Shown piece by piece: positions 9,013-19,492 of a DNA stretch of 64,000 bases. Positions within the stretch are counted from its first letter, which is position 1. Each line of letters starts with the position of its first letter. The position numbers were made by a program, and so were the translations under genes. Below the pieces are notes generated by a model. It ran no database searches, had not been told where the DNA came from, and was given only the letters and a program-made list of their open reading frames with translations. Where the stretch lies: assembly GCF_017901175.1 (NCBI RefSeq), contig NZ_CP072793.1, positions 806,001-870,000 on the forward strand. Direction: 5' to 3'. Source of the DNA: Thiothrix unzii. Its GTDB lineage: Bacteria; Pseudomonadota; Gammaproteobacteria; Thiotrichales; Thiotrichaceae.

Positions 9013-9609
9013 TTACGCTTTGAGGGCAGCTTGATGTGCTTTCAGACCTTTCCAGTCACCAGCCGCAGCTAATGTGGCTTGTTCCGCCCAACTTTCCGCG
9101 CTCGCTTTGTTGTAACGAATATTACTACCGGCTAACGCTTGGCTTACGTCTTCTACACTCATTGTTGTCAATTGCGCATAAGTGCAAATCCCCGCAGCTT
9201 TCATGGCTTCCGCAAGCTTAGGGCCAATACCTGTTAAGCGCGTCAAATCATCATCACTTTGTTCCGCTGTCGTCGGCGCGGGTTCTGCTGCCGTGCTTGC
9301 TTCGACAACTGTTTCAGCAACAGGCATTGGTGCATCTACGCTTTCTGCCACTGCTGGTGTTTCAAGCGTTTCAGGTGCGGCAGGTGCAACAACTTCGACG
9401 CTTGGCGCACTCGGCGCAGCTTTTGCGGCGGTGAGTGCCGCTTGTAATTCACGATTTTGTTGCTGCAATGCGCTCGCTTCTTTACGACTGGCTTGTAGGG
9501 CGGTTTCCAACTTTCTATTAGGATTGGGCACGAACAAACGGACAAAAATCCATTCCAGTAACCAACCGCTCAATACCCCCAGGATAAAAATTCCTGCTAG
9601 TTGTGACAT
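9013..9609 (-). CDS. Membrane-anchored helix-hairpin-helix protein
   Basis: 198 residues from ATG 9609, which has GGAG 7 nt upstream; an ATG at 9645 would add 12 polar residues. One N-terminal membrane helix (IFILGVLSGWLLEWIFVRLFV) leads to a short coiled coil (~35-60), then a long Ala/Pro/Val-rich, acidic linker (~60-115), then an HhH-type domain DDLTRLTGIGPKLAEAMKAAG. The HhH type resembles the DUF4332/DisA-linker-like fold that binds DNA or proteins non-specifically. Topology suggests the HhH domain is cytoplasmic. Function unknown. Confidence 0.8.
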   Translation of the reverse strand: MSQLAGIFILGVLSGWLLEWIFVRLFVPNPNRKLETALQASRKEASALQQQNRELQAALTAAKAAPSAPSVEVVAPAAPETLETPAVAESVDAPMPVAETVVEASTAAEPAPTTAEQSDDDLTRLTGIGPKLAEAMKAAGICTYAQLTTMSVEDVSQALAGSNIRYNKASAESWAEQATLAAAGDWKGLKAHQAALKA

Positions 9610-9788
9610 GAGTAAACTCCATTCATTATTAACATCTTGGCTCATTAACTTACCATGTGCATCCTAAACCCGGACGCACACCGAAAAGAATACACCAAAT
9701 GGTAGGGATAAGCAGATGAGCTTGCTCTCTCCTTGATTAAAGGCAATGTAATAATGTTCGGTATAACCCCAACATTATTCAGCCAAAC

Positions 9789-11255
9789 ATGCGATTACAT
9801 TTTCTTATTCTAGCCAGCTTGCTCCCCTTGTTGATGAGCTGTGAATCGCGCCCTACAGATGAGCAGAAAATTTACACGCCCGCGAATGCATCGGCTCCGG
9901 TATTACGTTCCGAATGGGACATCGCACTGTCTGAAGTGATTACTCAGCAAGGCTTGACAGGCAATCCGGTGCGCATTCCGCCGCCAAACATTAATGACCC
10001 CAAAGCACAGTTGGGAATGTTGCTGTTTTTCAATAAAGCGTTGTCCGGCAATTTGGATGTCGCGTGCGCTTCGTGCCACCATCCGTTATTGGGGGGCGGT
10101 GATAATTTGTCGTTGTCGATTGGGGTGGATGCGGCTGACCCGGATTTATTAGGGCATGGCAGAGTTTTGGCGGGCAATCAAGCCCCCGGAGTGCCGCGTA
10201 ATGCGCCCAGCACTTTTAATATTGGTTTATGGCAACAAGCGATGTTTCACGACGGGCGTGTGGCGCAAGTCACGGATGGCATTACCACACCTGACACGCC
10301 TTTTCCTACGGTCGATGCGTTAGCGGGCGGCAATTTGGTACATGCCCAAGCACGTTTCCCCATTACCTCGGTGGCGGAAATGCGCGGTAAACAATTTGAC
10401 CCGCATGGCACGGCACAATCGTGTCGCGATTCTCTCGCAGGGCGTTTGGGGGGCTATGTCAACACCCCCAAGGCATTGCAAAAAACAGAAACCCGTTACT
10501 GGCTTGATGCTTTTCGTAAGGCTTATCAAGCACCGGATGCTTCCCCCAAAACACTTATTACTGAACAGCACATTGCGGAAGTATTGTCGGAGTACCAGCG
10601 TTCGCAAGTCTTTGTGAATAACCCTTGGCGTGCTTACGTGAGCGGTGATTTAGAAGCTATTAACGCTGCGGCTAAACAAGGTGCATTGCTGTTTTTTAAA
10701 GGGCGTGACCAAGGTGGATATGCTTGTGTTGAGTGCCATCGTGGAGATTTTTTTACCGATGAAGCTTTTCACAATGTATTACTGCCACCGATTGGCCCCG
10801 GTAAGTCGCTGACAGCAGCGGAGGATCAACAAGATTTCGGACGTTTTCTGGTCACGCAACGTGAGGAGGATAAGTTCCGCTTCCGCACGCCAAGCTTGCT
10901 CAACGTCGAAGTGACTGGCCCGTGGGGGCACAATGGTGCGTATACGACGTTAGAGGGTATGGTGGCGCACATGCTGAATCCGTTTAACGGCGCGGTTTAT
11001 TACGATGTCGCGCAACTGCGTCAGCCGAATTTACAAACGCAACATTTGCGCGAAAATATCCGCGAAATGCTGCGCAGCGACAGTGATTTGAGTGGGCAAA
11101 CCTATCAAGAACAGGATGTACGTCAGTTAGTGGCGTTCTTGCAAACCTTAACTGACCCGTGTGTTAAAAAAGCGGAGTGTATGGCGAAGTGGATGCCCCC
11201 AGCGGATCAGCAAGATCCGATGGGGTTACAGTTGAACGCGCGGTTTGAGCGGTAA
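9789..11255 (+). CDS. Di-heme cytochrome c peroxidase/MauG family lipoprotein
   Basis: 488 residues. The leader MRLHFLILASLLPLLMSCES ends in a plausible lipobox (Leu-Met-Ser-Cys18), so the protein is probably anchored in the outer membrane or periplasm. Two c-type heme motifs, CASCHH (Cys93/Cys96/His97) and CVECHRG (Cys313/Cys316/His317), mark the CcpA/MauG family. FRTPSLLNVEVTGPWGHNGAY is the family motif for the second heme domain. It either reduces H2O2 or oxidises a protein partner. Immediately downstream is an HflK/HflC-like pair, after which a relic of a second copy of this gene's last codons is found (13332-13379). Confidence 0.88.
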   Translation: MRLHFLILASLLPLLMSCESRPTDEQKIYTPANASAPVLRSEWDIALSEVITQQGLTGNPVRIPPPNINDPKAQLGMLLFFNKALSGNLDVACASCHHPLLGGGDNLSLSIGVDAADPDLLGHGRVLAGNQAPGVPRNAPSTFNIGLWQQAMFHDGRVAQVTDGITTPDTPFPTVDALAGGNLVHAQARFPITSVAEMRGKQFDPHGTAQSCRDSLAGRLGGYVNTPKALQKTETRYWLDAFRKAYQAPDASPKTLITEQHIAEVLSEYQRSQVFVNNPWRAYVSGDLEAINAAAKQGALLFFKGRDQGGYACVECHRGDFFTDEAFHNVLLPPIGPGKSLTAAEDQQDFGRFLVTQREEDKFRFRTPSLLNVEVTGPWGHNGAYTTLEGMVAHMLNPFNGAVYYDVAQLRQPNLQTQHLRENIREMLRSDSDLSGQTYQEQDVRQLVAFLQTLTDPCVKKAECMAKWMPPADQQDPMGLQLNARFER

Positions 11256-11339
11256 TCTGGTGGATTTGCTAATAGCCAAATCACCCGATAGCGCGTACAG
11301 TTGCCCCTATAATAATGATTATCACCGGAGGTTAAGCTC

Positions 11340-12326
11340 ATGAATCCGCCAATATTACCGGCGTTCCGATTACCATCCCTGCGTAATTTTAGTGCGGTTC
11401 CTGTTATTCTCGCGCTGCTCGGCATCCTTGTCGTTTGGTCATCTTGGTACACCGTTCCCAGCGATTCCGTGGCTATTGTGCAACGCTTTGGGAAGTTTCA
11501 GGCAGAAGTCCAGCCCGGTTTGCATTTTAAGATTCCCTTGGGTGTGGATGTCGCTACCATTTTGCCAGTCAAACGCCAGTTAAAACAGGAATTCGGCTTT
11601 TATACTGAAGGTGCGACCAATGTCGACCAATATTCTGATGACCCCACGGTTGAGTCCCCAATGGTGACGGGCGATTTGAATGTGGCACTGGTCGAATGGG
11701 TGGTGCAATACCGTATTGCTGAACCCACCAACTATTTGTTTGCGGTGCGCGAACCGGGCATCACCTTGCGCAATGCCTCGGAATCGGTGATGCGTGAAGT
11801 GGTCGGGGATCGTACCGTCGATGAAGTTCTCACCATTGGGCGGCAAGAAATCGAAGCCGAAGCACTGGTCAAACTCCAGCAACTCGCTACCCGTTACCTA
11901 ATGGGTGTGAGCATCGACCAAGTACAGTTAAAGAACATTAACCCGCCGCACCCGGTGCAAGAATCCTTCAACGAGGTCAACCAAGCGCAACAGGAAAAAG
12001 AAAAGCTCATTAACGAAGCCCGCCGCGATTACAACAAAGTCATCCCGTTGGCGGAAGGTGAAAAAGACCAGCGTATCCGCGAAGCCGAAGGCTACCGTCT
12101 CAAGCGCGTCAACGAAGCCGCAGGCGACGTAGCACGTTTTAACGCGGTATTCACCGAATACCAAAAAGCCCCCGACATTACCCAACGGCGTTTGTATCTG
12201 GAAACCATGCAAGCCATTTTACCGGGCATTCAAAACAAAATCGTGGTGGATGAGGGTATGAAAAATCTGTTACCGCTGCTTAATCTCAACACCTCACAAA
12301 AACCCCCAGCGGAGGCAGCACCATGA
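11340..12326 (+). CDS. HflK-like SPFH/prohibitin-domain protein (first pair)
   Basis: 328 residues. One N-terminal membrane helix (FSAVPVILALLGILVVWSSWYTV) precedes an SPFH domain (~40-220) with SVAIVQRFGKFQAEVQPGLHFKIP, a hallmark of HflK. A helical tail follows (QAQQEKEKLINEARRDYN and KDQRIREAEGYRLKRVNEAAGDV). The family assembles with HflC into a large membrane cage that modulates the FtsH protease. It lacks the Gly/Asn-rich N-terminal tail of the canonical HflK encoded at the other end of this window. GGAGG lies 9 nt before the ATG, and TATAAT at 11308-11313 may be its -10. Its stop overlaps the next start by 4 bp. Confidence 0.85.
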   Translation: MNPPILPAFRLPSLRNFSAVPVILALLGILVVWSSWYTVPSDSVAIVQRFGKFQAEVQPGLHFKIPLGVDVATILPVKRQLKQEFGFYTEGATNVDQYSDDPTVESPMVTGDLNVALVEWVVQYRIAEPTNYLFAVREPGITLRNASESVMREVVGDRTVDEVLTIGRQEIEAEALVKLQQLATRYLMGVSIDQVQLKNINPPHPVQESFNEVNQAQQEKEKLINEARRDYNKVIPLAEGEKDQRIREAEGYRLKRVNEAAGDVARFNAVFTEYQKAPDITQRRLYLETMQAILPGIQNKIVVDEGMKNLLPLLNLNTSQKPPAEAAP

Positions 12327-13324
12327 ACCGTTTACTCTGGGTGATTGCCGGTTTGCTGGCGTTTGTACTGTTCAATGCGTTTTATACCGTGGGTGAAGCG
12401 CAGCAAGTGATTCTGACCCAATTCGGCAAGCCGGTGAAAGAACCCGTGACCGAAGCAGGCTTGAAAATGAAAGTGCCATTCATTCAAGAGGTGAACCGCA
12501 TCGACAAGCGGGTATTGCCGTGGGATGGCAGTCCCTCGGATATGCCGACCAAAGACAAGCTCTATATCTCGGTGGACTTGTTTGCCCGCTGGCGTATTGT
12601 CGACCCGCTTGCTTATTTCCTGCGCTTACGTGATGAACGCAGTGCTTTATCGCGCTTGGATGATATTCTTGGCAGCGAAACCCGCAATGCCATTGCCAAG
12701 CATGAATTGATTGAAATTGTGCGTACCACCAAAGGGCGTGTGCCTCTCAAGGATGCCACTTTGGTGGAAAACGAAGCAGACCGCGCAGACACCAATAACG
12801 TGGTAGGGTCACTCGTACCCATTCAGAAAGGGCGGGTCTTGGTAGAGCAGGAAATCTACAAAGCCGCTGCTGAAAAGCTCAAAGTGTTTGGGGTGGAATT
12901 GCTGGATATTCGTTTCAAGCGCATTAATTACAATGCCAGTGTTGAACCCAAAATCTACGAACGCATGATCAGCGAACGTCGCCAGATTGCCGAACGTTTC
13001 CGCTCTGAAGGCAATGGTGAAGCGGCACGGATTCGCGGCAATATGACTCGTGACCTGAACCGCATTCAATCCGAAGCTTATCGCCAAGTGGAGGACATTC
13101 GCGGCAAAGGCGATGCGGAAGCTACTGAAATCTACGCCAAGGCTTACAACCAGAGTCAGGCAGCGGCTGATTTTTATGCTTTCACCCGCACCCTAGAGGC
13201 TTACCAAGCGGTTATGACATCGGATACCAGCCTGATTTTGTCGACCGATAGCGATATTTTCAGACTGCTCAAAGGCACATCGGCATTACCAGAAACTTAT
13301 TCTGCGCCACAGGAAGGGAATTAG
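12323..13324 (+). CDS. HflC-like SPFH/prohibitin-domain protein (first pair)
   Basis: 333 residues, starting in an ATGA overlap with the HflK-like gene, so the two are translationally coupled. An N-terminal membrane helix (LLWVIAGLLAFVLFNAFYTV) is followed by the HflC-type SPFH domain (EAQQVILTQFGKPVKEPV; RIDKRVLPWDG) and a helical region with ERRQIAERFRSEGNGEAARIRGN. The C-terminal DFYAFTRTLEAYQAVM is shared with HflC. It is longer than the second HflC in the window (289 residues) because of an insertion around residues 130-180 (VENEADRADTNNVVGSLVP). A paralogue, not a copy: the sequences are clearly diverged. Confidence 0.85.
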   Translation: MNRLLWVIAGLLAFVLFNAFYTVGEAQQVILTQFGKPVKEPVTEAGLKMKVPFIQEVNRIDKRVLPWDGSPSDMPTKDKLYISVDLFARWRIVDPLAYFLRLRDERSALSRLDDILGSETRNAIAKHELIEIVRTTKGRVPLKDATLVENEADRADTNNVVGSLVPIQKGRVLVEQEIYKAAAEKLKVFGVELLDIRFKRINYNASVEPKIYERMISERRQIAERFRSEGNGEAARIRGNMTRDLNRIQSEAYRQVEDIRGKGDAEATEIYAKAYNQSQAAADFYAFTRTLEAYQAVMTSDTSLILSTDSDIFRLLKGTSALPETYSAPQEGN

Positions 13325-13331
13325 CGGGCGG

Positions 13332-13379
13332 CCCCCAACGGATCATCAAGACCCGATGGGGGCGCGTTTTGAACGGTAA
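13332..13379 (+). pseudogene. Relic 3' end of a di-heme peroxidase gene
   Basis: These 48 bp read PPTDHQDPMGARFER-stop in frame. This closely matches the final residues of the intact peroxidase gene (PPADQQDPMGLQLNARFER-stop, ending at 11255), with nucleotide similarity across the stretch and the same TAA end. It lacks any upstream reading frame and starts 7 bp after the hflC-like stop. The simplest reading is a past tandem duplication in which the second peroxidase was deleted except for its tail. Confidence 0.6.
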
Positions 13380-13413
13380 AGGTGATTGAATTCGTCGCGA
13401 GTAGCGATGCCTA

Positions 13414-13905
13414 TCAACGAGCGTGGTTCTTGATGGGGTTCGCGCTGGTCAATTGGTAACGTTTATTCAAACCTTGGAAAACCACGACTTCATACTGTTT
13501 GCGATTGCTCAACGTAAGCTTCATGCGGTAGTTTGTCCCCGCAACCACTTGGGATTCAGCCTTGTGCACCGCAGCCAATTTGGTTTTTTTGTTGCCCAAT
13601 TTGCCCGCTGCAAAACGCGCGGCAGCTTGTACGCCAGCATCTTTCACTGAAATAGTTGTGTAGCCTCCGACGATGGCGGGTTTCGCTTGAGTTGGGCATT
13701 CGTTACGGAATAACGCCCATTCTTCACAACGCACGCCGCCCGGCAGTGTGCAATAACCTTGCCCGTTGACTAACTCCAGTTTTCCACCTTGCTTGACACA
13801 ATTTTCGGATGCGGGGTTTGGCATCGCACTTGCTGACTGGAAGCTAAAACTGAACATTAACCCTAGCCCTGATAATCCCAACAACGCTTTTTTGATAATA
13901 GACAT
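13414..13905 (-). CDS. Secreted DUF333 plus cystatin-like domain protein
   Basis: 163 residues with a signal peptide (MSIIKKALLGLSGLGLMFSF... SASA). Residues ~29-70 are a DUF333 module (NPASENCVKQGGKLELVNGQ; GYCTLPGGVRCEEWALFRNEC) with four conserved cysteines. Residues ~78-160 look like a type-2 cystatin: a Gly-Gly pair (80-81), the helix AGVQAAARFA, then the exact QVVAG inhibitor loop (119-123), then paired strands (NYRMKLTLSN; QYEVVVFQG). Cystatins inhibit papain-like cysteine proteases, so a periplasmic or secreted protease inhibitor is inferred. AGGAAG precedes the ATG. It is a single gene between hflC-like and uvrA. Confidence 0.75.
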   Translation of the reverse strand: MSIIKKALLGLSGLGLMFSFSFQSASAMPNPASENCVKQGGKLELVNGQGYCTLPGGVRCEEWALFRNECPTQAKPAIVGGYTTISVKDAGVQAAARFAAGKLGNKKTKLAAVHKAESQVVAGTNYRMKLTLSNRKQYEVVVFQGLNKRYQLTSANPIKNHAR

Positions 13906-14018
13906 AGACGATCTTCCTGATTCAATTAATAACAGCGTTTCTTAAGCTCAACGATTGCTGAACTTATTGAGTTTGACGCAGTGAGTGTCGTTGAAGTTCA
14001 AAGGGGGGCTGAATAGCG

Positions 14019-16838
14019 TTATAGCATCCGTTTCAGGAACTCCCCCGTAAACGACCCCTCAGTTTCCGCCACCTGCTCCGGCGTACCCACCGCAATAATA
14101 TGCCCCCCACGACTCCCGCCCTCTGGCCCCAAATCCACCACCCAATCCGCCGTCTTGATCACATCCAGATTATGCTCAATCACCACCACGGTATTGCCGC
14201 CGTCACGCAAGCGGTGCAGCACTTGCAACAACTGATCAACGTCGTGGAAATGCAGCCCCGTGGTCGGCTCATCCAGAATATAAATCGTCTTGCCCGTGCC
14301 ACGTTTGGACAGCTCTTTCGCCAGCTTGACCCGCTGCGCTTCACCACCCGAAAGCGTAGTCGCGTTTTGCCCCAGCGTGATATACGACAGCCCCACATCC
14401 ATCAGCGTTTGCAGCTTGGTGTGGATCGACGGCACGGCGGCGAAGAATTCGCAGGCATCTTCCACCGTCATCGCCAGCACTTCGCTGATGTTCTTGCCCT
14501 TGTAGCGGATGTCGAGGGTTTCGCGGTTGTAGCGCTTACCGTCGCACACTTCGCAGGTCACGTACACGTCCGGCAAAAAGTGCATTTCGACCTTGATCAA
14601 GCCATCGCCGGAACAGGCTTCGCAACGCCCGCCCTTGACGTTAAACGAAAATCTTCCGGGCAAATAACCGCGTGAGCGTGCTTCTTGCGTCGCCGCAAAC
14701 ATGTCCCGAATCGCGGTAAACACGCCCGTGTAGGTCGCGGGGTTGGAACGCGGGGTGCGCCCAATCGGGCTTTGGTCGATGTCGATAATTTTGTCGATTT
14801 GTTCCACGCCCAGCACTTCGCGCACCGGGGCAACTTCCACGCTGCTGTCGTGCAGATGCCGCGCCAGAAACGGGTACAGCGTGCGGTTGATCAGCGTCGA
14901 TTTGCCCGACCCCGACACGCCGGTGATGCAGGTCAGCAGCCCCAGCGGAATTTCCAGCGTTACGTCGTTGAGGTTATTGCCGGTCGCGCCGATCAGTTTG
15001 ATGGTGCGTTCGGGGTTGAATGGGGTGCGTTGGGCGGGCATGGTGATTTTGCGCCGCCCCGACATGAATTGCCCCGTCACCGAATCCGGCGTGGCAAACA
15101 CTTCTTCCGGTGTGCCTTGCGCAATAATGTAGCCGCCGTGCACACCCGCGCCGGGGCCAATATCCAGCACATGATCGGCGGAACGGATCGCGTCTTCGTC
15201 ATGCTCGACCACGATCACGGTATTGCCGAGGTCACGCAGGCGGAACAGCGTTTTCAGCAAGCGGGCGTTGTCGCGCTGGTGCAAACCGATGGACGGCTCA
15301 TCCAGCACGTACATCACCCCGACCAGCCCCGCGCCAATCTGCGAGGCGAGACGGATGCGTTGCGCTTCGCCGCCGGAAAGCGTTTCCGCGCTACGGCTCA
15401 GGGTCAGATAATCCAGCCCAACGTTGACCAGAAATTCCAAGCGCAAGGCAATTTCGCGCAAAATCTTGTCGGCAATTTGCCCCTGCGTCCCCGGTAAATT
15501 CAGGCTGCGGAAGAACGTATGGCTTTCGCCAATCGGCAAATGCGTGATGGCAGGCAAATTGCGCCCCGCGATGAACACGTTCCGCGCCTGTTCGTTCAAG
15601 CGGGTGCCGCCGCAATCGGGGCAAGCACGGCTGGCAAGGTATTTCGCCAATTCTTCGCGCACCGCACTCGAATCGGTTTCGCGGTAACGGCGTTTGAGGT
15701 TGTTCAACACGCCTTCAAAGGTGTGCGAACGGGTGTAAATTTGCCCTTTTTGCCCGACGTAGGTGAATTCCACCTCCTCCAAACCGCTGCCGTGCAAGAT
15801 CAGTTTGTGGACAGATGCGGGCAATGCGTCCCACGGCTGTTCCACGTCAAAGCTGAAATGGTCGGCAAGCGAGGTGAGCATCTGGAAGTAGTAGGCGTTG
15901 CGCCGATCCCAGCCGCGCACCGCGCCACCCGCAAGGCTCATCGACGGATTTGCCACCACCCGTTGCGGGTCGAAAAACTGTTCCACGCCCAAGCCGTCGC
16001 AGGTCTGGCACGCGCCAGCGGGTGCGTTGAACGAGAACAAGCGCGGTTCGAGTTCGGTCAGCGACCAGCCGCAATGCGGGCAGGCGTAGTTGGCGGAAAA
16101 AATCATGTCATCGCCGTCACCGTCCATCCACGCCACTGTTGCCAGCCCGTTGGCGAGTTTCAGCGCGGTTTCAAACGATTCCGCAAGGCGCAACTGCATG
16201 TCGTCGCGCACTTTGAAACGGTCAATCACCACTTCGATGGTGTGTTTCTTGCGCAATTCCAGCGTTGGCGGCACGTCCAGTTCGTAGACCACGCCATTCA
16301 CCCGCGCTCGCAAATAGCCTTGCGCCCGCAACGAATCAAACAGTTGCACATGCTCGCCCTTGCGTTCGCGCACCACCGGAGCCAGCAACATCAGCTTACT
16401 GCCTTCGGGCAAACTCAGCACCTGATCGACCATCTGGCTGACGGTTTGCACTTGCAAATCAACGTGATGCGTCGGGCAACGCGGCACACCTGCCCGCGCA
16501 TACAACAGGCGCAGGTAGTCGTAAATCTCGGTGATCGTGCCGACGGTGGAACGCGGGTTGTGCGAGGTGGTTTTCTGCTCAATGGAAATCGCCGGGGAAA
16601 GCCCTTCGATGTGGTCAATGTCCGGCTTTTCCATCATCGACAAGAACTGGCGAGCGTAGGCGGATAGCGACTCGACGTAACGCCGCTGCCCTTCCGCAAA
16701 AATCGTGTCGAACGCCAGCGACGACTTGCCCGAACCCGACAAGCCCGTGATCACGATCAGCTTGTCACGCGGCAGGTCAAGGTCGATGTTTTTCAGGTTG
16801 TGGGTGCGTGCGCCGCGAATGCGGATGAATTTTTCCAT
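14019..16838 (-). CDS. uvrA: Excinuclease ABC subunit A
   Basis: 939 residues, the usual UvrA length. It recognises bulky DNA damage together with UvrB in nucleotide excision repair. Two ABC ATPase units are present: the first Walker [21 protein letters not shown] near residue 31, and the second [17 protein letters not shown] near residue 640. Two LSGGEAQR signatures and three zinc-finger Cys pairs (CPHCGW..., [26 protein letters not shown]) are seen. The gene stands alone. Long open frames on its opposite strand are shadows of its GC-rich codons. Confidence 0.97.
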   Translation of the reverse strand: MEKFIRIRGARTHNLKNIDLDLPRDKLIVITGLSGSGKSSLAFDTIFAEGQRRYVESLSAYARQFLSMMEKPDIDHIEGLSPAISIEQKTTSHNPRSTVGTITEIYDYLRLLYARAGVPRCPTHHVDLQVQTVSQMVDQVLSLPEGSKLMLLAPVVRERKGEHVQLFDSLRAQGYLRARVNGVVYELDVPPTLELRKKHTIEVVIDRFKVRDDMQLRLAESFETALKLANGLATVAWMDGDGDDMIFSANYACPHCGWSLTELEPRLFSFNAPAGACQTCDGLGVEQFFDPQRVVANPSMSLAGGAVRGWDRRNAYYFQMLTSLADHFSFDVEQPWDALPASVHKLILHGSGLEEVEFTYVGQKGQIYTRSHTFEGVLNNLKRRYRETDSSAVREELAKYLASRACPDCGGTRLNEQARNVFIAGRNLPAITHLPIGESHTFFRSLNLPGTQGQIADKILREIALRLEFLVNVGLDYLTLSRSAETLSGGEAQRIRLASQIGAGLVGVMYVLDEPSIGLHQRDNARLLKTLFRLRDLGNTVIVVEHDEDAIRSADHVLDIGPGAGVHGGYIIAQGTPEEVFATPDSVTGQFMSGRRKITMPAQRTPFNPERTIKLIGATGNNLNDVTLEIPLGLLTCITGVSGSGKSTLINRTLYPFLARHLHDSSVEVAPVREVLGVEQIDKIIDIDQSPIGRTPRSNPATYTGVFTAIRDMFAATQEARSRGYLPGRFSFNVKGGRCEACSGDGLIKVEMHFLPDVYVTCEVCDGKRYNRETLDIRYKGKNISEVLAMTVEDACEFFAAVPSIHTKLQTLMDVGLSYITLGQNATTLSGGEAQRVKLAKELSKRGTGKTIYILDEPTTGLHFHDVDQLLQVLHRLRDGGNTVVVIEHNLDVIKTADWVVDLGPEGGSRGGHIIAVGTPEQVAETEGSFTGEFLKRML

Positions 16839-17034
16839 GAGTGCAAGCTCGTGCCGAACAAAAAACGAATTCTAGCAGGTTTTGGCAGAAAGGGAGATTT
16901 CCTTACTAACTGAAAAATAGGTTAAAAAACGGCCTTCACATATATCGGTGATAGGCACTTAGGATAACATCGTCAGCAACCGTTTGGCAGAATCCAAGCC
17001 CGCGTTTACCGACCACCCTTTGGAAACCACCGCA

Positions 17035-17637
17035 ATGCCACTACCCACCCCAACCACCAGCATTCCATTCAGTGACCTGACCAGCTTGCTCCCGCTGCGT
17101 GATCACCGTGCTTACGCCACGCAATTGCAGGCGTTGGCGCAACAATTACCTTACCCCATCAGTCGCTGGCCTGCTTTCGGTGAATACGCCGAGGATTGGT
17201 TGTCGGTGGAAATCAGCGAATTTAAACAGCAGTTGTTTTACTGCGAACGGGGCGGATACACCCTGCAAGCCAGCGGCGAAAACCTGATTGACCTGAGCTA
17301 TCAGATATTCAGGGCGATCATTCCCGCCATGACCCCAACCGCGCAACAAACCGCCGCCACCCTTGACCGCATCAAAGACCAACGCCAGTTAATCTGGTTA
17401 CGGATGAGTTCCGAAATCTACCGGATGTTCCAAATCAACCCACAATTTGGAATGCGCACCGCCTACGCAAATGTGGCGTGGATGTGCGAAGAGCTGGTAC
17501 GCGCCGGAACTTTCCCAACGCCTCAAGCAGCATTCAACAACCGGGAAGCCATCTTGCACGGCTTGACCCTGAGCGGTTTACCACACGCTTATGCGGTAAA
17601 TGTGTATGAGCAATTAGCACCACCACGCCCGCAGTAA
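17035..17637 (+). CDS. Conserved hypothetical protein
   Basis: 200 residues from ATG 17035; an upstream in-frame TTG (16984) is possible but less likely. The protein is mostly alpha-helical and soluble, with no signal peptide, membrane segment or recognisable catalytic motif. Visible features are a Trp/Tyr-rich middle (AFGEYAEDWLSVEISEFKQQLFYCERGGY) and a helical C-terminal half with RQLIWLRMSSEIYRMFQIN. I do not recognise the family. It converges with aat, leaving 40 bp between the stops. Confidence 0.6.
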   Translation: MPLPTPTTSIPFSDLTSLLPLRDHRAYATQLQALAQQLPYPISRWPAFGEYAEDWLSVEISEFKQQLFYCERGGYTLQASGENLIDLSYQIFRAIIPAMTPTAQQTAATLDRIKDQRQLIWLRMSSEIYRMFQINPQFGMRTAYANVAWMCEELVRAGTFPTPQAAFNNREAILHGLTLSGLPHAYAVNVYEQLAPPRPQ

Positions 17638-17677
17638 CCTGACAGAATTTACCCACTCGAATCACGAGCCTATCCAA

Positions 17678-18424
17678 TCATGAGGTAAGCGGTTCCCAAC
17701 GTGATAAATCCATTTGCGTATCGGTTGCCCATTCACGCGGTGGTTGATGCTGGGCATTGGCTCGCAGCAGGGCTAAATAGTCTTCACGCGGGATATTTTC
17801 CGCGCCCATGCTCATCAGGTGCGGGTTTTCGATTTGGCAGTCAATCACCCGGAATCCCCAACGTTGCAGATGATAGGCGAGGGCGACCATTGCGATTTTC
17901 GAGGTATCCGGTTCACGGCTAAACATGGATTCACCGCTGAAAATCCCGCCAACACTGACCCCGTACAAGCCCCCGACCAACTCACCCGTCGAGTTCCACA
18001 CTTCCACCGAATGCGCAACATCCGCCGCGTGTAAGCGACAATACGCGGTGTGCATTTCGTTGGTAATCCAGGTTCCGCTGGTGTAACTGCGCGGTGCGGC
18101 ACACGCTTGCACCACTTCGCTGAAACAGGTGTCAAAAGTGATGCGATAACCTTTATTACGCAGCGATTTGCGTAAACTGCGGGTAATGCGGATGTGCTGC
18201 GGAAACAATACGGTGCGCGGTGAAGGCGACCACCAGTAGATCGGTTCACGCGGCCCGAACCAAGGGAAAATGCCATTGCGGTAAGCATTGAGCAGGCGTT
18301 TGATGCTCAAATCACCACCAACGGCGAGTAACCCATTCGGTTCTTCCCATGCCAATTCAACTGGCGGGAAGGGTTCTTCCGACCAGTTGTTGTTCAACAG
18401 GGTTAAGCTTAGTGGCTGCGTCAA
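17678..18424 (-). CDS. aat: Leucyl/phenylalanyl-tRNA--protein transferase
   Basis: 248 residues. It adds Leu or Phe from charged tRNA to proteins with N-terminal Arg or Lys, marking them for ClpAP (N-end rule). Family motifs are FPPVELAWEEPNGLLAVGGDLSIKRLLNAYRNGIFPWF and the core GVSVGGIFSGESMFSREPDTSKIA, followed by DCQIENPHLMSMGAENIPRE. It starts 3 bp after the trxB stop, so it is co-transcribed with trxB, as the two genes are often linked in gammaproteobacteria. Confidence 0.95.
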   Translation of the reverse strand: MTQPLSLTLLNNNWSEEPFPPVELAWEEPNGLLAVGGDLSIKRLLNAYRNGIFPWFGPREPIYWWSPSPRTVLFPQHIRITRSLRKSLRNKGYRITFDTCFSEVVQACAAPRSYTSGTWITNEMHTAYCRLHAADVAHSVEVWNSTGELVGGLYGVSVGGIFSGESMFSREPDTSKIAMVALAYHLQRWGFRVIDCQIENPHLMSMGAENIPREDYLALLRANAQHQPPREWATDTQMDLSRWEPLTS

Positions 18425-18427
18425 CGC

Positions 18428-19447
<1,020 letters not shown>

Positions 19448-19492
19448 CTAATATTACGGTATAAACGCGACAAAACGAACAGGGATATTGGT

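Noticed and set aside
14685-15497. 270-codon open frame on the plus strand within uvrA
   Set aside because: Antisense to uvrA; composition skew only.
15519-16667. 382-codon open frame on the plus strand within uvrA
   Set aside because: Fully antisense to uvrA, His/Arg/Gln-rich translation with no known motif; a shadow of uvrA codon bias.
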